Part shown: positions 34,448 to 43,072 of the stretch, piece after piece | Numbering within the stretch: the stretch's first letter is position 1 | Layout of the letters: the number at the start of each line of letters is the position of its first letter | Assembly (NCBI GenBank): GCA_934276735.1 | Contig: CAKQTG010000002.1 | Coordinates: 62,001 to 126,000 of the forward strand | Reading direction: 5' to 3' | Length of the DNA stretch: 64,000 nt | From: an uncultured Alphaproteobacteria bacterium | GTDB taxonomy: Bacteria > Pseudomonadota > Alphaproteobacteria > Rs-D84 | Program-made: the position numbers and the translations under genes | The notes under the pieces: generated by a model | The model's database searches: none | Told to the model about the DNA's origin: nothing | The model's input: the letters and a program-made list of their open reading frames with translations, nothing else

Positions 34448-36136
34448 TTATTTTTTGCTGTTTTCAATCGCTGCGCCCAAGATGTCGCCCAAGACAGAGC
34501 CGCTGTCGGCCTGGTTGGCGTATTCTTTGACGGCCTGTTTTTCCAGGGTCACCTGCAATGCGCGGATGGACAGTTTAACAGTGTTGTCTTCGACAGAAAC
34601 AACAGATGCTTCGACTGTGTCGCCCACTTTGAATTTGCTGGTGTCCTGTTCCGCTTTTTCGCGTGACAGGTCTGTGCGACGGATAACACCGCGGATTTCA
34701 TTTGGCAACGCCAAAATCAATTCGTCTGGTGTGATTTCAGATACAGTGCCAGAAACAACCGCGCCTTTCTTGATGGCGGCGTTCTTGCTGTCTGCACCTT
34801 CGGTCAACTGTTTGATGCCCAGTGTGACGCGTTCTTTTTCTGGATTGATGTCCAAGATTTTCGCTGTCACTTCCTGGCCACGGACGAACTTTTTCAGTTC
34901 TTCTTCGTCCAGTTTATTCCAAGACAGGTCGGAAATGTGAACCATACCGTCCAATTCTGGGGTCAACTGAACAAACAGACCGAATTCGGTTGTGTTCTTG
35001 ATTGGGCCGGTTACAACGTCGCCAACATTGTGGGTTTCGGCAAACTGCTTCCATGGATTTGGTTGCAACTGTTTATAGCCCAACGAGATACGACGTTTTT
35101 CCTGGTCAATACCCAAGACGACAACGTTGACATCCTGGCCGGCCTGCAAAACCTTGCTGGGGTGGATGTTCTTGTTTGTCCAGGACAGTTCAGACATGTG
35201 AACCAAGCCTTCGATATTGTTGCCCAGGTCAATAAATGCACCGTAATCAGTGATAGATGAAACCTTGCCCGATACTGTGTCGCCAACGTTGAACGCGCGG
35301 GACGCGGTATCCCAAGGATCAGCTTCCAATTGTTTCGCCCCCAGCGAGATACGATGGGATTCTGGATCGAACTGGATAACCTTGACCTTGATTTTTTCAC
35401 CAACGTGAACCAATTCGCGTGGGTGATTTACGCGTTTCCAGGACAGGTCTGTCACGTGCAGCAAGCCGTCAATACCACCCAAATCAACGAACACACCGTA
35501 ATCTGTGATGTTCTTGACTGTGCCTTCGATAACGGCACCCAGTGTGATGTTCTTCATCGCTTCGCGTTGTGCGGCCGCGATGGAATCAGACTGAATCGCG
35601 CGACGTGATACGATTGCGTTTGTGCGCAATGCGTCCATTTTCAAAACGCGGAATTTGTCCTTTAAACCAATCAGAGACTTTGCGTCGCGAACAGGTTTGT
35701 GGTCAACCTGGGACGATGGCATAAATGCAAATACGCCGCCCAAGTCAACGGTGTAACCACCGCGAACAACGTCGATAATTGTGCCCTCTGGGTCAATGCC
35801 TTCGGCAACGGTCTTTTCCAGGTCTTTCCATGCTTTTTCAGCGCGGGCCTTGGTATAAGACAGAACGGCTGTGCCTTCGCGGGATTCATAACGCTCAACA
35901 AAAACGTCAATGATATCGCCCACGGCTGGGACAGATGCGCCGAATTCTTTCAATGGAACGCGGCCTTCGGATTTCAGACCAACGTCAACCATTGCAAAAT
36001 CGCCACGGATGTCTTTGACAGTTCCCTTGGTTGCATAACCCTGCAAAGTTTCTTGGTTGCCATAGTTCTTGTCGAACATCTGGACAAAGTCTTCGCCAGA
36101 GATAGGATTAAATAAATCTTTGGATAAATCTTTCAT
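34448..36136 (-). CDS. rpsA: 30S ribosomal protein S1
   Basis: 562 aa with six S1/OB domains in order: two degenerate N-terminal ones (GTVKDIRGDFAMVDVG; GTIIDVVRGGYTVDLG), three strong ones (KNITDYGVFVDLGG, SSITDYGAFIDLGN, KNTTEFGLFVQL) and a diverged sixth. It holds mRNA on the small subunit. The ATG has no Shine-Dalgarno, and a stable hairpin GCCACCC/GGGTGGC (36159-36187) lies in the leader, as expected for an S1 mRNA that is controlled by its own structure. Confidence 0.97.
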   Translation of the reverse strand: MKDLSKDLFNPISGEDFVQMFDKNYGNQETLQGYATKGTVKDIRGDFAMVDVGLKSEGRVPLKEFGASVPAVGDIIDVFVERYESREGTAVLSYTKARAEKAWKDLEKTVAEGIDPEGTIIDVVRGGYTVDLGGVFAFMPSSQVDHKPVRDAKSLIGLKDKFRVLKMDALRTNAIVSRRAIQSDSIAAAQREAMKNITLGAVIEGTVKNITDYGVFVDLGGIDGLLHVTDLSWKRVNHPRELVHVGEKIKVKVIQFDPESHRISLGAKQLEADPWDTASRAFNVGDTVSGKVSSITDYGAFIDLGNNIEGLVHMSELSWTNKNIHPSKVLQAGQDVNVVVLGIDQEKRRISLGYKQLQPNPWKQFAETHNVGDVVTGPIKNTTEFGLFVQLTPELDGMVHISDLSWNKLDEEELKKFVRGQEVTAKILDINPEKERVTLGIKQLTEGADSKNAAIKKGAVVSGTVSEITPDELILALPNEIRGVIRRTDLSREKAEQDTSKFKVGDTVEASVVSVEDNTVKLSIRALQVTLEKQAVKEYANQADSGSVLGDILGAAIENSKK

Positions 36137-36158
36137 AAGAAAATTTCATACAAAGCTT

Positions 36159-36187
36159 GCCACCCTTCGCAGATGCTTCGGGTGGCG
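36159..36187 (-). promoter_or_regulatory. Hairpin in the rpsA leader
   Basis: GCCACCC pairs with GGGTGGC across a 14-base loop about 23 bases before the rpsA ATG. Not followed by T on the coding strand, so not a terminator. Possible translational control site; inference from position only. Confidence 0.4.
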
Positions 36188-36307
36188 CAGCCATCCAAAA
36201 AATCTATGGGGGACTTGTGGGGTTAGTCGGATTGATAATGCGCCCACCCGCAAAATCGTCCTGATTATACATAGATTTTTTTGCAAAATCAAGATGTAAT
36301 ATATTTG

Positions 36308-36335
36308 TTGACAAAATATTATTTTGTAATATAGT
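36308..36335 (+). promoter_or_regulatory. Promoter of the 147-aa membrane protein gene
   Basis: Consensus TTGACA (36308-36313), 16-base spacer, TATAGT (36330-36335), 30 bases before the ATG. Confidence 0.7.
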
Positions 36336-36365
36336 AAGAGCAATAAATCACCAAGGGAGTTGATA

Positions 36366-36809
36366 ATGAGTACTGCAAAAAATGTTGCAAAATCAGTTTT
36401 AACCAGCGCGGTCGTTGTGCCGTTGATTGGTGTCGCTGTCCACTTTATGCCGAACAAGGGACTGTATTTTATGGATGACGCGTCATTGGCGCACCGTTTT
36501 GAATGCGCGTATTCACTGAATCCGAACCCAGAACATACAATATATGTGTCAACAGAATATCGTCCGGCGGCGCATCGCTGTATCAGAACGAGCGAAGGCA
36601 AACGCATCCCTGTTGATGAAAATGGCGATTATTATGAAAATTCATGGATTGACGAAGAAGAATCATCCGACGAATTTGATAAAGTATGCAATACCGAAAC
36701 ATATACGCCGTGGTGGGCGGTTGGTATGCTGCATGCGGGCGTTGCTGGGGCGACGTTTATGAGTCTGCGTCGCAAGGAATTGGAACAGCGCAAGCAAAAC
36801 GCACGGTAA
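36366..36809 (+). CDS. Small membrane protein, two hydrophobic segments, unknown
   Basis: 147 aa from the ATG at 36366, GGGAG 7 bases upstream. A hydrophobic helix at about 10-28 (SAVVVPLIGVAVHFM), a 75-residue Cys-containing loop rich in acidic residues (DEEESSDEFDKVC), a second helix near 112-130 (WWAVGMLHAGVAGATFMSL), and a basic tail RRKELEQRKQ. The tail puts the C-terminus in the cytoplasm, so the loop with its three Cys is periplasmic. No known family. Stands alone with its own promoter and terminator. Confidence 0.65.
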   Translation: MSTAKNVAKSVLTSAVVVPLIGVAVHFMPNKGLYFMDDASLAHRFECAYSLNPNPEHTIYVSTEYRPAAHRCIRTSEGKRIPVDENGDYYENSWIDEEESSDEFDKVCNTETYTPWWAVGMLHAGVAGATFMSLRRKELEQRKQNAR

Positions 36810-36823
36810 AGATAACACCGTAA

Positions 36824-36853
36824 TAAAAAAAACGCCCAAACGGGCGTTTTTTT
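36824..36853. terminator. Bidirectional terminator between the 147-aa gene and tig
   Basis: AACGCCC/GGGCGTT stem flanked by eight A and seven T. Confidence 0.85.
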
Positions 36854-38165
36854 ATTTCACAGGTGCGGCCTGAAACAATTCTTCTGGCTTTACTGCTTTT
36901 TCTTTTTGTTTGACATGGGTCAACATTGCATCCAATGCCTTGCGTTCAAAAATCATACCGCGCAGCATCGCCAAGGCATTTTGATTCTTGTTATAGAATT
37001 CAAACACCTGTTTTGGATCTGGGTAACGCGATGCCTCGGCCCAGACGGCTTGTTGCAGGTCGTCGCGTGTCACTTCTACCTTGTTTTGGGTGCCCCACTC
37101 GGCCAAAATCAGACCCAATTTGACGCGACGTTCGGCTTCCTTGCGTTCTTTCTTTTCGTCCCATTTGTGGTCGTCAGATTTGCAATTGTCGCCACAGTTC
37201 GCGTGGTTGCGATCGTGTTCGGATTTTGCCATGCCCAATTCTTGTTCGACCAATGTTTCTGGCAATTCTAATTTGACTTTGTCTGCCAAGATGTCCAACA
37301 ATTCGTTCCGCATGTCACGCTGTGCGGCCTCGGCATACTGGTCATTATAGATTTTGCGGATGTGTTCGCGCAATGCGTCAACAGATTCCTGGCCAACGGT
37401 TTTTGCAAATTCATCGGTCAATTCCGGCAAGATGTGCTTGCGAACTTCATGAACCTTGACCGCAAAGCGTGCATCTTTGCCCGCCAGGTTTTCGGCATGA
37501 TATTCTTTTGGGAATTTAACATTGACGTCAAATTCATCGCCGGCCTTGTGACCAATAATCTGGTCTTCGAATCCTGGGATAAATGCGCCAGACCCCAAAA
37601 TCAGGTGATGTTTTTCGGCCGCGCCACCTTCAAATGCGTCATCGCCGATGAATCCTTTGAAATCAATTACTGCGGTGTCGCCATTGGCCGCCTGGTAAGA
37701 ATCAGCCTGTTTTTCGGCGGTGCTGCGGCTGCGACGCAGGTTTTCAATCGCATTGTCGACCTCTTTTTCGTCCAACGTCGTTGTTTTCTTGGTTACGGTG
37801 AACTTTTCCAGGTCAACGGCCGGCAATGTTGGCAAAATGTCGAATTCTAATGTGTATTCAACATCTTTGCCGAATTCCCACCCGGCCAGGTCGGCCTTTG
37901 GCGCACCCGCCAAACGGATTTTTTTGTCCGCGATAAAATCGTTCAGGTCTTTGTTCATCAGTTTATCAACAGCCTCGGACGTGGCAGATGCGTTGAATTT
38001 CTGGCGCAGGACCGATAATGGAATATGTCCCGGACGGAATCCCGGCATTTTTGCGGTTTTGCCGTATTCGGTCAAAATTTCGTCCGCCGCAGCCTGGACA
38101 TCGGCCGCAGAAATCGTTCCGTTCACGGAATAATGCAAATCTTTGATTTTTTCTTTTGTAAACAT
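36852..38165 (-). CDS. tig: Trigger factor
   Basis: Ribosome-bound chaperone and prolyl isomerase. The 437-aa chain has the ribosome-binding loop region GFRPGHIP near residue 42, the FKBP domain (VIDFKGFIGDDAFEGG...ILGSGAFIPGFEDQIIGH) at about 160-245 and the helical arms. Odd: a Cys/His-bearing insert HANCGDNCKSDDHKW near residue 320 that could hold a metal. AGGGGAAC precedes the ATG. clpP/clpX, frequent neighbours, are not here. Confidence 0.95.
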   Translation of the reverse strand: MFTKEKIKDLHYSVNGTISAADVQAAADEILTEYGKTAKMPGFRPGHIPLSVLRQKFNASATSEAVDKLMNKDLNDFIADKKIRLAGAPKADLAGWEFGKDVEYTLEFDILPTLPAVDLEKFTVTKKTTTLDEKEVDNAIENLRRSRSTAEKQADSYQAANGDTAVIDFKGFIGDDAFEGGAAEKHHLILGSGAFIPGFEDQIIGHKAGDEFDVNVKFPKEYHAENLAGKDARFAVKVHEVRKHILPELTDEFAKTVGQESVDALREHIRKIYNDQYAEAAQRDMRNELLDILADKVKLELPETLVEQELGMAKSEHDRNHANCGDNCKSDDHKWDEKKERKEAERRVKLGLILAEWGTQNKVEVTRDDLQQAVWAEASRYPDPKQVFEFYNKNQNALAMLRGMIFERKALDAMLTHVKQKEKAVKPEELFQAAPVK

Positions 38166-38225
38166 ATTGTTCCCCTAAAATGTAATTGCCGTGTGATTAT
38201 TGCACGCTTTTTTTATAAACGCAAT

Positions 38226-38255
38226 AATAAAAAATCCCGCATTTTGCGGGATTTT
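38226..38255 (-). terminator. Terminator after rpsI (minus strand)
   Basis: AAATCCCGC/GCGGGATTT with a T run on the minus strand. Confidence 0.8.
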
Positions 38256-38271
38256 GAATTGTTCGCAAATA

Positions 38272-38763
38272 TTAACGTTTGCTGAACTGGGTCGAACGAC
38301 GCGCCTTGTGGTGACCAAAGTGCTTACGTTCAACGACACGGCTGTCGCGGGTCAAGAAGCCAGCGGCCTTTAACGCCGGGCGCAATTCTGGTTCGATTTT
38401 TTCCAGTGCCTTGGAAATACCGTGTTTAACGGCACCGGCCTGACCAGACAAACCGCCACCAATAACCATCGCGTGTATATCATATGCAGTTTCGCGTTTT
38501 GTAACGCCGAATGGTTGCGCAATAATCATTTGCAACACTGGACGACGGAAATATTTGTCGGCCGGGATTTCATTGACAAAGATGTTGCCCTTGCCCGGAA
38601 CCAAATATACGCGTGCAACGGAATCTTTACGTTTGCCAGTTGCATATGTTGCGCCAGTCAATTTAACGCTGGCAACTTCGGCTTTCTTGGTTGTCGCTTT
38701 TTTCGCCGGGGCGGCTTTCTTTACTGTCTTTGCAGTTGTTGCAGTTTTTTTAGTTTCTGTCAT
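38272..38763 (-). CDS. rpsI: 30S ribosomal protein S9 with Lys/Ala-rich N-terminal extension
   Basis: 163 aa. The S9 core starts near residue 40 (ATGKRKDSVARVYLVPGKG) and ends in the usual basic tail KARRSTQFSKR that reaches the P site. The first 36 residues (KKAAPAKKATTKKAE) are an added basic tail of the same character as the GcrA linker. AAGGGGCG serves as ribosome site; start overlaps the rplM stop by one base (TAATG). Confidence 0.97.
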   Translation of the reverse strand: MTETKKTATTAKTVKKAAPAKKATTKKAEVASVKLTGATYATGKRKDSVARVYLVPGKGNIFVNEIPADKYFRRPVLQMIIAQPFGVTKRETAYDIHAMVIGGGLSGQAGAVKHGISKALEKIEPELRPALKAAGFLTRDSRVVERKHFGHHKARRSTQFSKR

Positions 38764-39236
38764 TATTCGCCCCTTTTGTTTTTACGATTCAATTCGGCAA
38801 AATTGATAACAACTGGTTTCTGGGCGGTGTGTTTGTGTTCTGCGCCCGCATAGATGTGCAGTTTGGTCAAACGCTGGTTCGCCAATGCAACCGCCGTGCG
38901 ACGGCCCATCATACGTTTTACCGCGTTGAAAACCAACTGTTCTGGTTTTTCTTCGCGCATCTGGCCCAGTGTGCGTTCCTTGGTGCTGCCGGTCCACAGA
39001 GAGTGCCAAAAGAATTTGGTTTTATCTGCTTTTTTACCAGACAATGCAACCTTGTCCGCGTTGATAATGATAACGTGGTCACCGCAATCCATGTTCGGTG
39101 TCCATGTTGGCTTGTTCTTGCCACGCAGGATGTTCGCAGTAAATGCCGCCAAACGTCCCAGCGTGCAATCGGTCGCGTCAATCAGATACCATTTGGCATC
39201 CAATTCACACTTTTTTAACGATTTTGTCGCTGCCAT
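38763..39236 (-). CDS. rplM: 50S ribosomal protein L13
   Basis: 157 aa. Typical start region WYLIDATDCTLGRLAA and the conserved GDHVIIINADKVALSGKK; the VKRMMGRRT segment lies C-terminal. First gene of the usual L13-S9 pair. GGGAAAAC precedes the ATG. Confidence 0.97.
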   Translation of the reverse strand: MAATKSLKKCELDAKWYLIDATDCTLGRLAAFTANILRGKNKPTWTPNMDCGDHVIIINADKVALSGKKADKTKFFWHSLWTGSTKERTLGQMREEKPEQLVFNAVKRMMGRRTAVALANQRLTKLHIYAGAEHKHTAQKPVVINFAELNRKNKRGE

Positions 39237-39339
39237 TGTTGTTTTCCCTTGTATGGTTATTTAATTTAGCGCACGTATTATGACGCAACGCCCCAGAAAT
39301 GTCAAGAAAAATCCGTGCGGTATAATAATACCGCATAAA

Positions 39340-39423
39340 AGTGACGAAGTGATATAGTGACAAAGTGACAGAGTGAAACAGTGATACAACTTTTTCACTT
39401 TATCACTGAATCACTTTATCACT
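39340..39423. repeat. 8-bp tandem repeat AGTGANNN with inverted copies
   Basis: Six direct units of AGTGA plus three variable bases (39340-39387) are followed by four inverted units (TCACT...) to 39423, so the whole can fold into an imperfect hairpin. It sits between the argS terminator and the rplM promoter region. Not coding in either direction. Confidence 0.7.
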
Positions 39424-39450
39424 AAAAAAACGCCCGAATGGGCGTTTTTT
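39424..39450 (-). terminator. Terminator after argS (minus strand)
   Basis: CGCCC/GGGCG stem with T runs on both strands; one base past the argS stop. Confidence 0.8.
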
Positions 39451-41103
39451 TTACATTTCGTTTGGCACGCGCAGTCCCATCAGGTCAATTGTGCGCCCCA
39501 GTGCATCGGCGGCAATTCGCACGATGTGCAGGCGTTGCGCCCGGGCGTCAGACGGAACATCATCGCGCAAAATCGGGCAATTGTGATAAAATGAATTTAT
39601 CAACTGGCACAAATCGTATGCATAGTTCGCAATCATATCGGTCGCGCGATTGTCAAATGCGGCCTGGACCGTGCGTTCAAAGTCCAAAATTTCAATCAAC
39701 AGATTGCGTTCGTCTGGTGTCAATTCGGCCAGTTTGGCGGTGCCGGTGGCCCCTGCCCGGCGCAAAACCGAATTCAGACGCACGGCGGTATATAATATGT
39801 ATGGTCCGGTGCGACCCTCGAAACTGGTGATTTGGTTCGGGTCAAATACATAGTCGGCGCGGACATCGTGAATCAGATCGTTGAATTTGACCGCCGCCAA
39901 TGCAATTGCGTCAATTGTGTCATCGTCCAGTTGTTTGCCGGCGTCTGTTACGCGGGCGCGCACGGCGTCGCGCGCAGTGTCCAAAATATCCAACAATTCT
40001 GCCACGCCACCATCGCGGGTCTTGAACGGTTTGCCGTCGGCCCCGGTCAGTGCACCGAAACCGGTGTGGAATAATTCGGCGTCGGTGATTTTTGCCAGAC
40101 GGGCGGCACGAAATACCTGTTGAAAATGCAGATTCTGGCGGGAATCGGTAAAGTATCCGATAATATCCGGGTTGTCTGTTTTTGTGCGGTAATATATCGC
40201 CGACAGGTCCGCCGCGGCATATGTCTGGGTGTCGGCACTGGTGCGGAACATCAACGGCGGCATTGGTGCGCGGTCATCGTCGCGTTTAATATTCACAATC
40301 ATTGCCCCATCGTCCAGCGTCAACAGATTTTGCGATTCCAATATTTTCTGCATTTCTGGGACGTATTCGGCAACGCCGCGTTCGCCCATTGTTGCATCAA
40401 ATGGCAACACATTTAACCGGCGCAGCACCGTATCCATTTGTGCCAGTGATATTTTCATAAACGCGTCATAAATACGCTTGCATTCTGGGTCGCCTGCCTG
40501 CAGTTTGGCGGTTGTTTCCTTGGCACGGGTCATCCATGTATCATCAGATTTGGCGCGTGCGGTTGATGCCGGATAGATTTTGTTTAATTCCGCGGCGGTG
40601 TCCGGCATACCGTATTCCATAATCCATGCGATAATCAGCCCCATCGGACGACCCCAGTCGCCAATGTGATTATAACTTTTTGTCGTATGCCCCAGCGATT
40701 TTGCAATGCGATTAAATGTATCGCCCACGATTGTTGTGCGCAGGTGCCCGATATGCAATGCCTTGCCCACGTTGTATCCACCGTAATCCAAATCTATTTT
40801 CAGGGGTTGCGCGGCATGCGGGTTTTGCGCGCCATCTGCGGCGTGCCAAATAAAATCATCGCGCAATTTAATGTTGATAAAGCCCGGGCCCGCAATTGAT
40901 GCATCGGCAACAAAGTCCAATTCGCGCAGTTTGGGTAACAATTCACCCGCCAATTCGCGTGGATTTTTACCGGCACTTTTCGCCATGACCATCGCGGCAT
41001 TTGTGGCAAAATCGCCAAATTCGCGGTTGCGTGGCACGTCCAGTTTAACCGCCACGCCCAGTTTATCGTTTATCGCATCTGATACATATTTATACAAGTT
41101 CAT
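39451..41103 (-). CDS. argS: Arginine--tRNA ligase
   Basis: Class I synthetase charging tRNA-Arg. HIGH is exact in VGKALHIGHLRTT. As usual for ArgRS there is no clear KMSKS. The N-terminal Add-1 domain (NREFGDFATNAAMVMAK) and the C-terminal DALRA anticodon domain ending RVPNEM are present; 550 aa fits. It follows the histidine kinase gene by 29 bases on the same strand and may be read through from that operon. Confidence 0.95.
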   Translation of the reverse strand: MNLYKYVSDAINDKLGVAVKLDVPRNREFGDFATNAAMVMAKSAGKNPRELAGELLPKLRELDFVADASIAGPGFINIKLRDDFIWHAADGAQNPHAAQPLKIDLDYGGYNVGKALHIGHLRTTIVGDTFNRIAKSLGHTTKSYNHIGDWGRPMGLIIAWIMEYGMPDTAAELNKIYPASTARAKSDDTWMTRAKETTAKLQAGDPECKRIYDAFMKISLAQMDTVLRRLNVLPFDATMGERGVAEYVPEMQKILESQNLLTLDDGAMIVNIKRDDDRAPMPPLMFRTSADTQTYAAADLSAIYYRTKTDNPDIIGYFTDSRQNLHFQQVFRAARLAKITDAELFHTGFGALTGADGKPFKTRDGGVAELLDILDTARDAVRARVTDAGKQLDDDTIDAIALAAVKFNDLIHDVRADYVFDPNQITSFEGRTGPYILYTAVRLNSVLRRAGATGTAKLAELTPDERNLLIEILDFERTVQAAFDNRATDMIANYAYDLCQLINSFYHNCPILRDDVPSDARAQRLHIVRIAADALGRTIDLMGLRVPNEM

Positions 41104-41132
41104 TTTATATTACCCGTCGTAAAAATCGTTGA

Positions 41133-42413
41133 TTATATTGGCAAGACAACACGCACGCGCAGACCGCCCAATTCGCTGTTTTCCAGGAACATCTGGCCGC
41201 CGTGGTTTTCAATCGCGGTCTGGGCAATGGACAGGCCTAATCCCGTGCCACCGGTGTCGCGACCGCGCGCATTATCCAGGCGGACGAATGGGCGCATTGC
41301 GTCGGCCTTTTTATCGTCTGGGATACCAGGACCGTCGTCTTCGATAATGACTTCGACCTGGTCGGCGGTGTCAACCTCGGTAATCTTGATTTTCTTTTTG
41401 GCGAACCGTGCCGCATTTTCAATAATGTTGCCGAACGCACGTGCCAGCGCCATTGGACGTGCATAGAATTGTGCCGGCACGTCTGGGAATACGGTTTCAA
41501 TCTTTTTATCCGGGGCCGCGTCACGCGCCGTGCGCAACAGCATTGCCGGCAATTCGGTTGTCTGTTCTATTTCGGGCATTTCGCCGCGTGCAAACGCCAG
41601 ATACCCGTTGACCATTTCGGACATGCGATCAATGTCGCGTATCAATTCGTCGTTTGTCGCACTGCCCGTTTCAACCGCCAGACGCATGCGCGTCAACGGG
41701 GCCTTTAAGTCGTGACTGACCGCGTTCAACATATCCGTGCGTGTGCGGTTATATCTGTTCAAACGTTCCTTCATCGTAATCATTGCGATTGCGGCCTCGC
41801 GTATTTCGCGTGATCCTGATGGTTTGAATCCTGGTGCGTCCAGACCGCGGCCAAAACGATTTGCGGCCTTGGCAATGCGACGTATGCTGCGCGTGTGCAG
41901 GACGATGAACGGTGAAATCAACAACAATACAATCAAAAATGACCCAAACAGCCAAATCAAGAACACCTCGGTGCTGGTGGAATACACACGATACAGCGAT
42001 GTGCCAAATGTCGCAACGCTGCCGTCCTTGGTGGGAATATCAACGAACATCAGGCGTTTATCCTTGTCAATATAGATTTTGGCGGGTCTGTTCAGGCGTT
42101 TCGACAATTCCGACGCCAGACGGCCTGTTTCGCGGGAATGATTATCGTTTTTTTTGGGACGATTCAGGTGCGGATTTACGGAAACATTTATCCCAATATC
42201 GCGTGCCATTGATGACAATGCGTCGTTATCGCCATTGTCCATAAAATTCATCATTGTTGTGATTTCGCCCGCCAATGTGCGCGCCAGTGTCGCATGAACG
42301 CGATCCCAGTGGTTACCGAAAAACACGTTGGCAACAATAACCTGGGCCACAATCAGTGGGACTGTTATCATCAAAATCGTGCGCCATAAAAAGCTGCGTG
42401 GTATCAATCTCAT
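41133..42413 (-). CDS. Membrane sensor histidine kinase, EnvZ/OmpR class
   Basis: 426 aa. TM1 at 10-30, a periplasmic sensor of about 115 residues, TM2 near 145-168, HAMP, then the phosphoacceptor His in NAVSHDLKAPLTRMR (about 233) and the ATPase with N box NIIENAARFAKK, G1 DDGPGIPD and G2 GGTGLGLSIA. Phosphorylates the adjacent response regulator. Start overlaps the regulator stop by one base. Signal unknown. Confidence 0.92.
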   Translation of the reverse strand: MRLIPRSFLWRTILMITVPLIVAQVIVANVFFGNHWDRVHATLARTLAGEITTMMNFMDNGDNDALSSMARDIGINVSVNPHLNRPKKNDNHSRETGRLASELSKRLNRPAKIYIDKDKRLMFVDIPTKDGSVATFGTSLYRVYSTSTEVFLIWLFGSFLIVLLLISPFIVLHTRSIRRIAKAANRFGRGLDAPGFKPSGSREIREAAIAMITMKERLNRYNRTRTDMLNAVSHDLKAPLTRMRLAVETGSATNDELIRDIDRMSEMVNGYLAFARGEMPEIEQTTELPAMLLRTARDAAPDKKIETVFPDVPAQFYARPMALARAFGNIIENAARFAKKKIKITEVDTADQVEVIIEDDGPGIPDDKKADAMRPFVRLDNARGRDTGGTGLGLSIAQTAIENHGGQMFLENSELGGLRVRVVLPI

Positions 42414-43072
42414 TATTTATCACCATTGTCGTTGTTTGTGGTGGGCGTGTATATCAATTTATACCCGCGACCACGGATTGTTATTATATCCAGATTGGAT
42501 AATACACTATTTAATTTCCCGCGCAAGCGTTTTGCAACCATGGGCGACGCGGGTGCGATATTGCCCATTGGGCGGGTTAAATGGGTCAGTAATTTTTTTT
42601 CTTCGCCCGACAGTCCCAAAACGCGACGGTTGCCGTTGGCGTCGGATACAAAGAATTCGTCGTCGGCGAACGCCAGACCGCCCGGTATTGTGGCGTCGGA
42701 TGTGGCGGTGCGACTGCGCGTTATGTTGTTCAGGCGTAAAATCAATTCCCGTAACTGGAACGGTTTGGCCAGGTAATCGTCCGCCCCCGCGTCCAGGCCA
42801 TCAATCGCGTTTTCCGGCCCCGTCATCGCGGTCAGCATAATTACCGGGGTTGCGTCGCCCGCCGCGCGCAGATTCTTTAAAAACGTCAGTCCGTCTGTGC
42901 CGGTCATCATCCGGTCCAGCACGATTGCGTCAACCGCCACGCGCCCCAGAACGTGGACCCCCATTTCGGCAGAATCAGCCGTTATAACGTTAAAATCGTT
43001 ATTTTGCAGTCCGCGCGCCAATGTCCGGCGCAGCATATCATCGTCGTCAATAATCAGAACAGTTTTGTTCAT
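42413..43072 (-). CDS. OmpR/PhoB-type response regulator
   Basis: 219 aa. Receiver domain with IDDDD acidic pocket near residue 8-12, the phosphorylated Asp in VLDRMM (about 52), Thr in MLTAM and Lys in AKPF. The C-terminal winged helix runs from about 130 with LSGEEKKLLTHL and ends GRGYKL, the OmpR DNA-binding signature. Located directly between the exported protein (0-base gap) and its kinase. Confidence 0.92.
   Translation of the reverse strand: MNKTVLIIDDDDMLRRTLARGLQNNDFNVITADSAEMGVHVLGRVAVDAIVLDRMMTGTDGLTFLKNLRAAGDATPVIMLTAMTGPENAIDGLDAGADDYLAKPFQLRELILRLNNITRSRTATSDATIPGGLAFADDEFFVSDANGNRRVLGLSGEEKKLLTHLTRPMGNIAPASPMVAKRLRGKLNSVLSNLDIITIRGRGYKLIYTPTTNNDNGDK

Noticed and set aside
39340..39423. 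CRISPR-like repeat
   Set aside because: Units are 8 bases with 3-base gaps and mirrored copies; no spacers of normal size and no cas genes.
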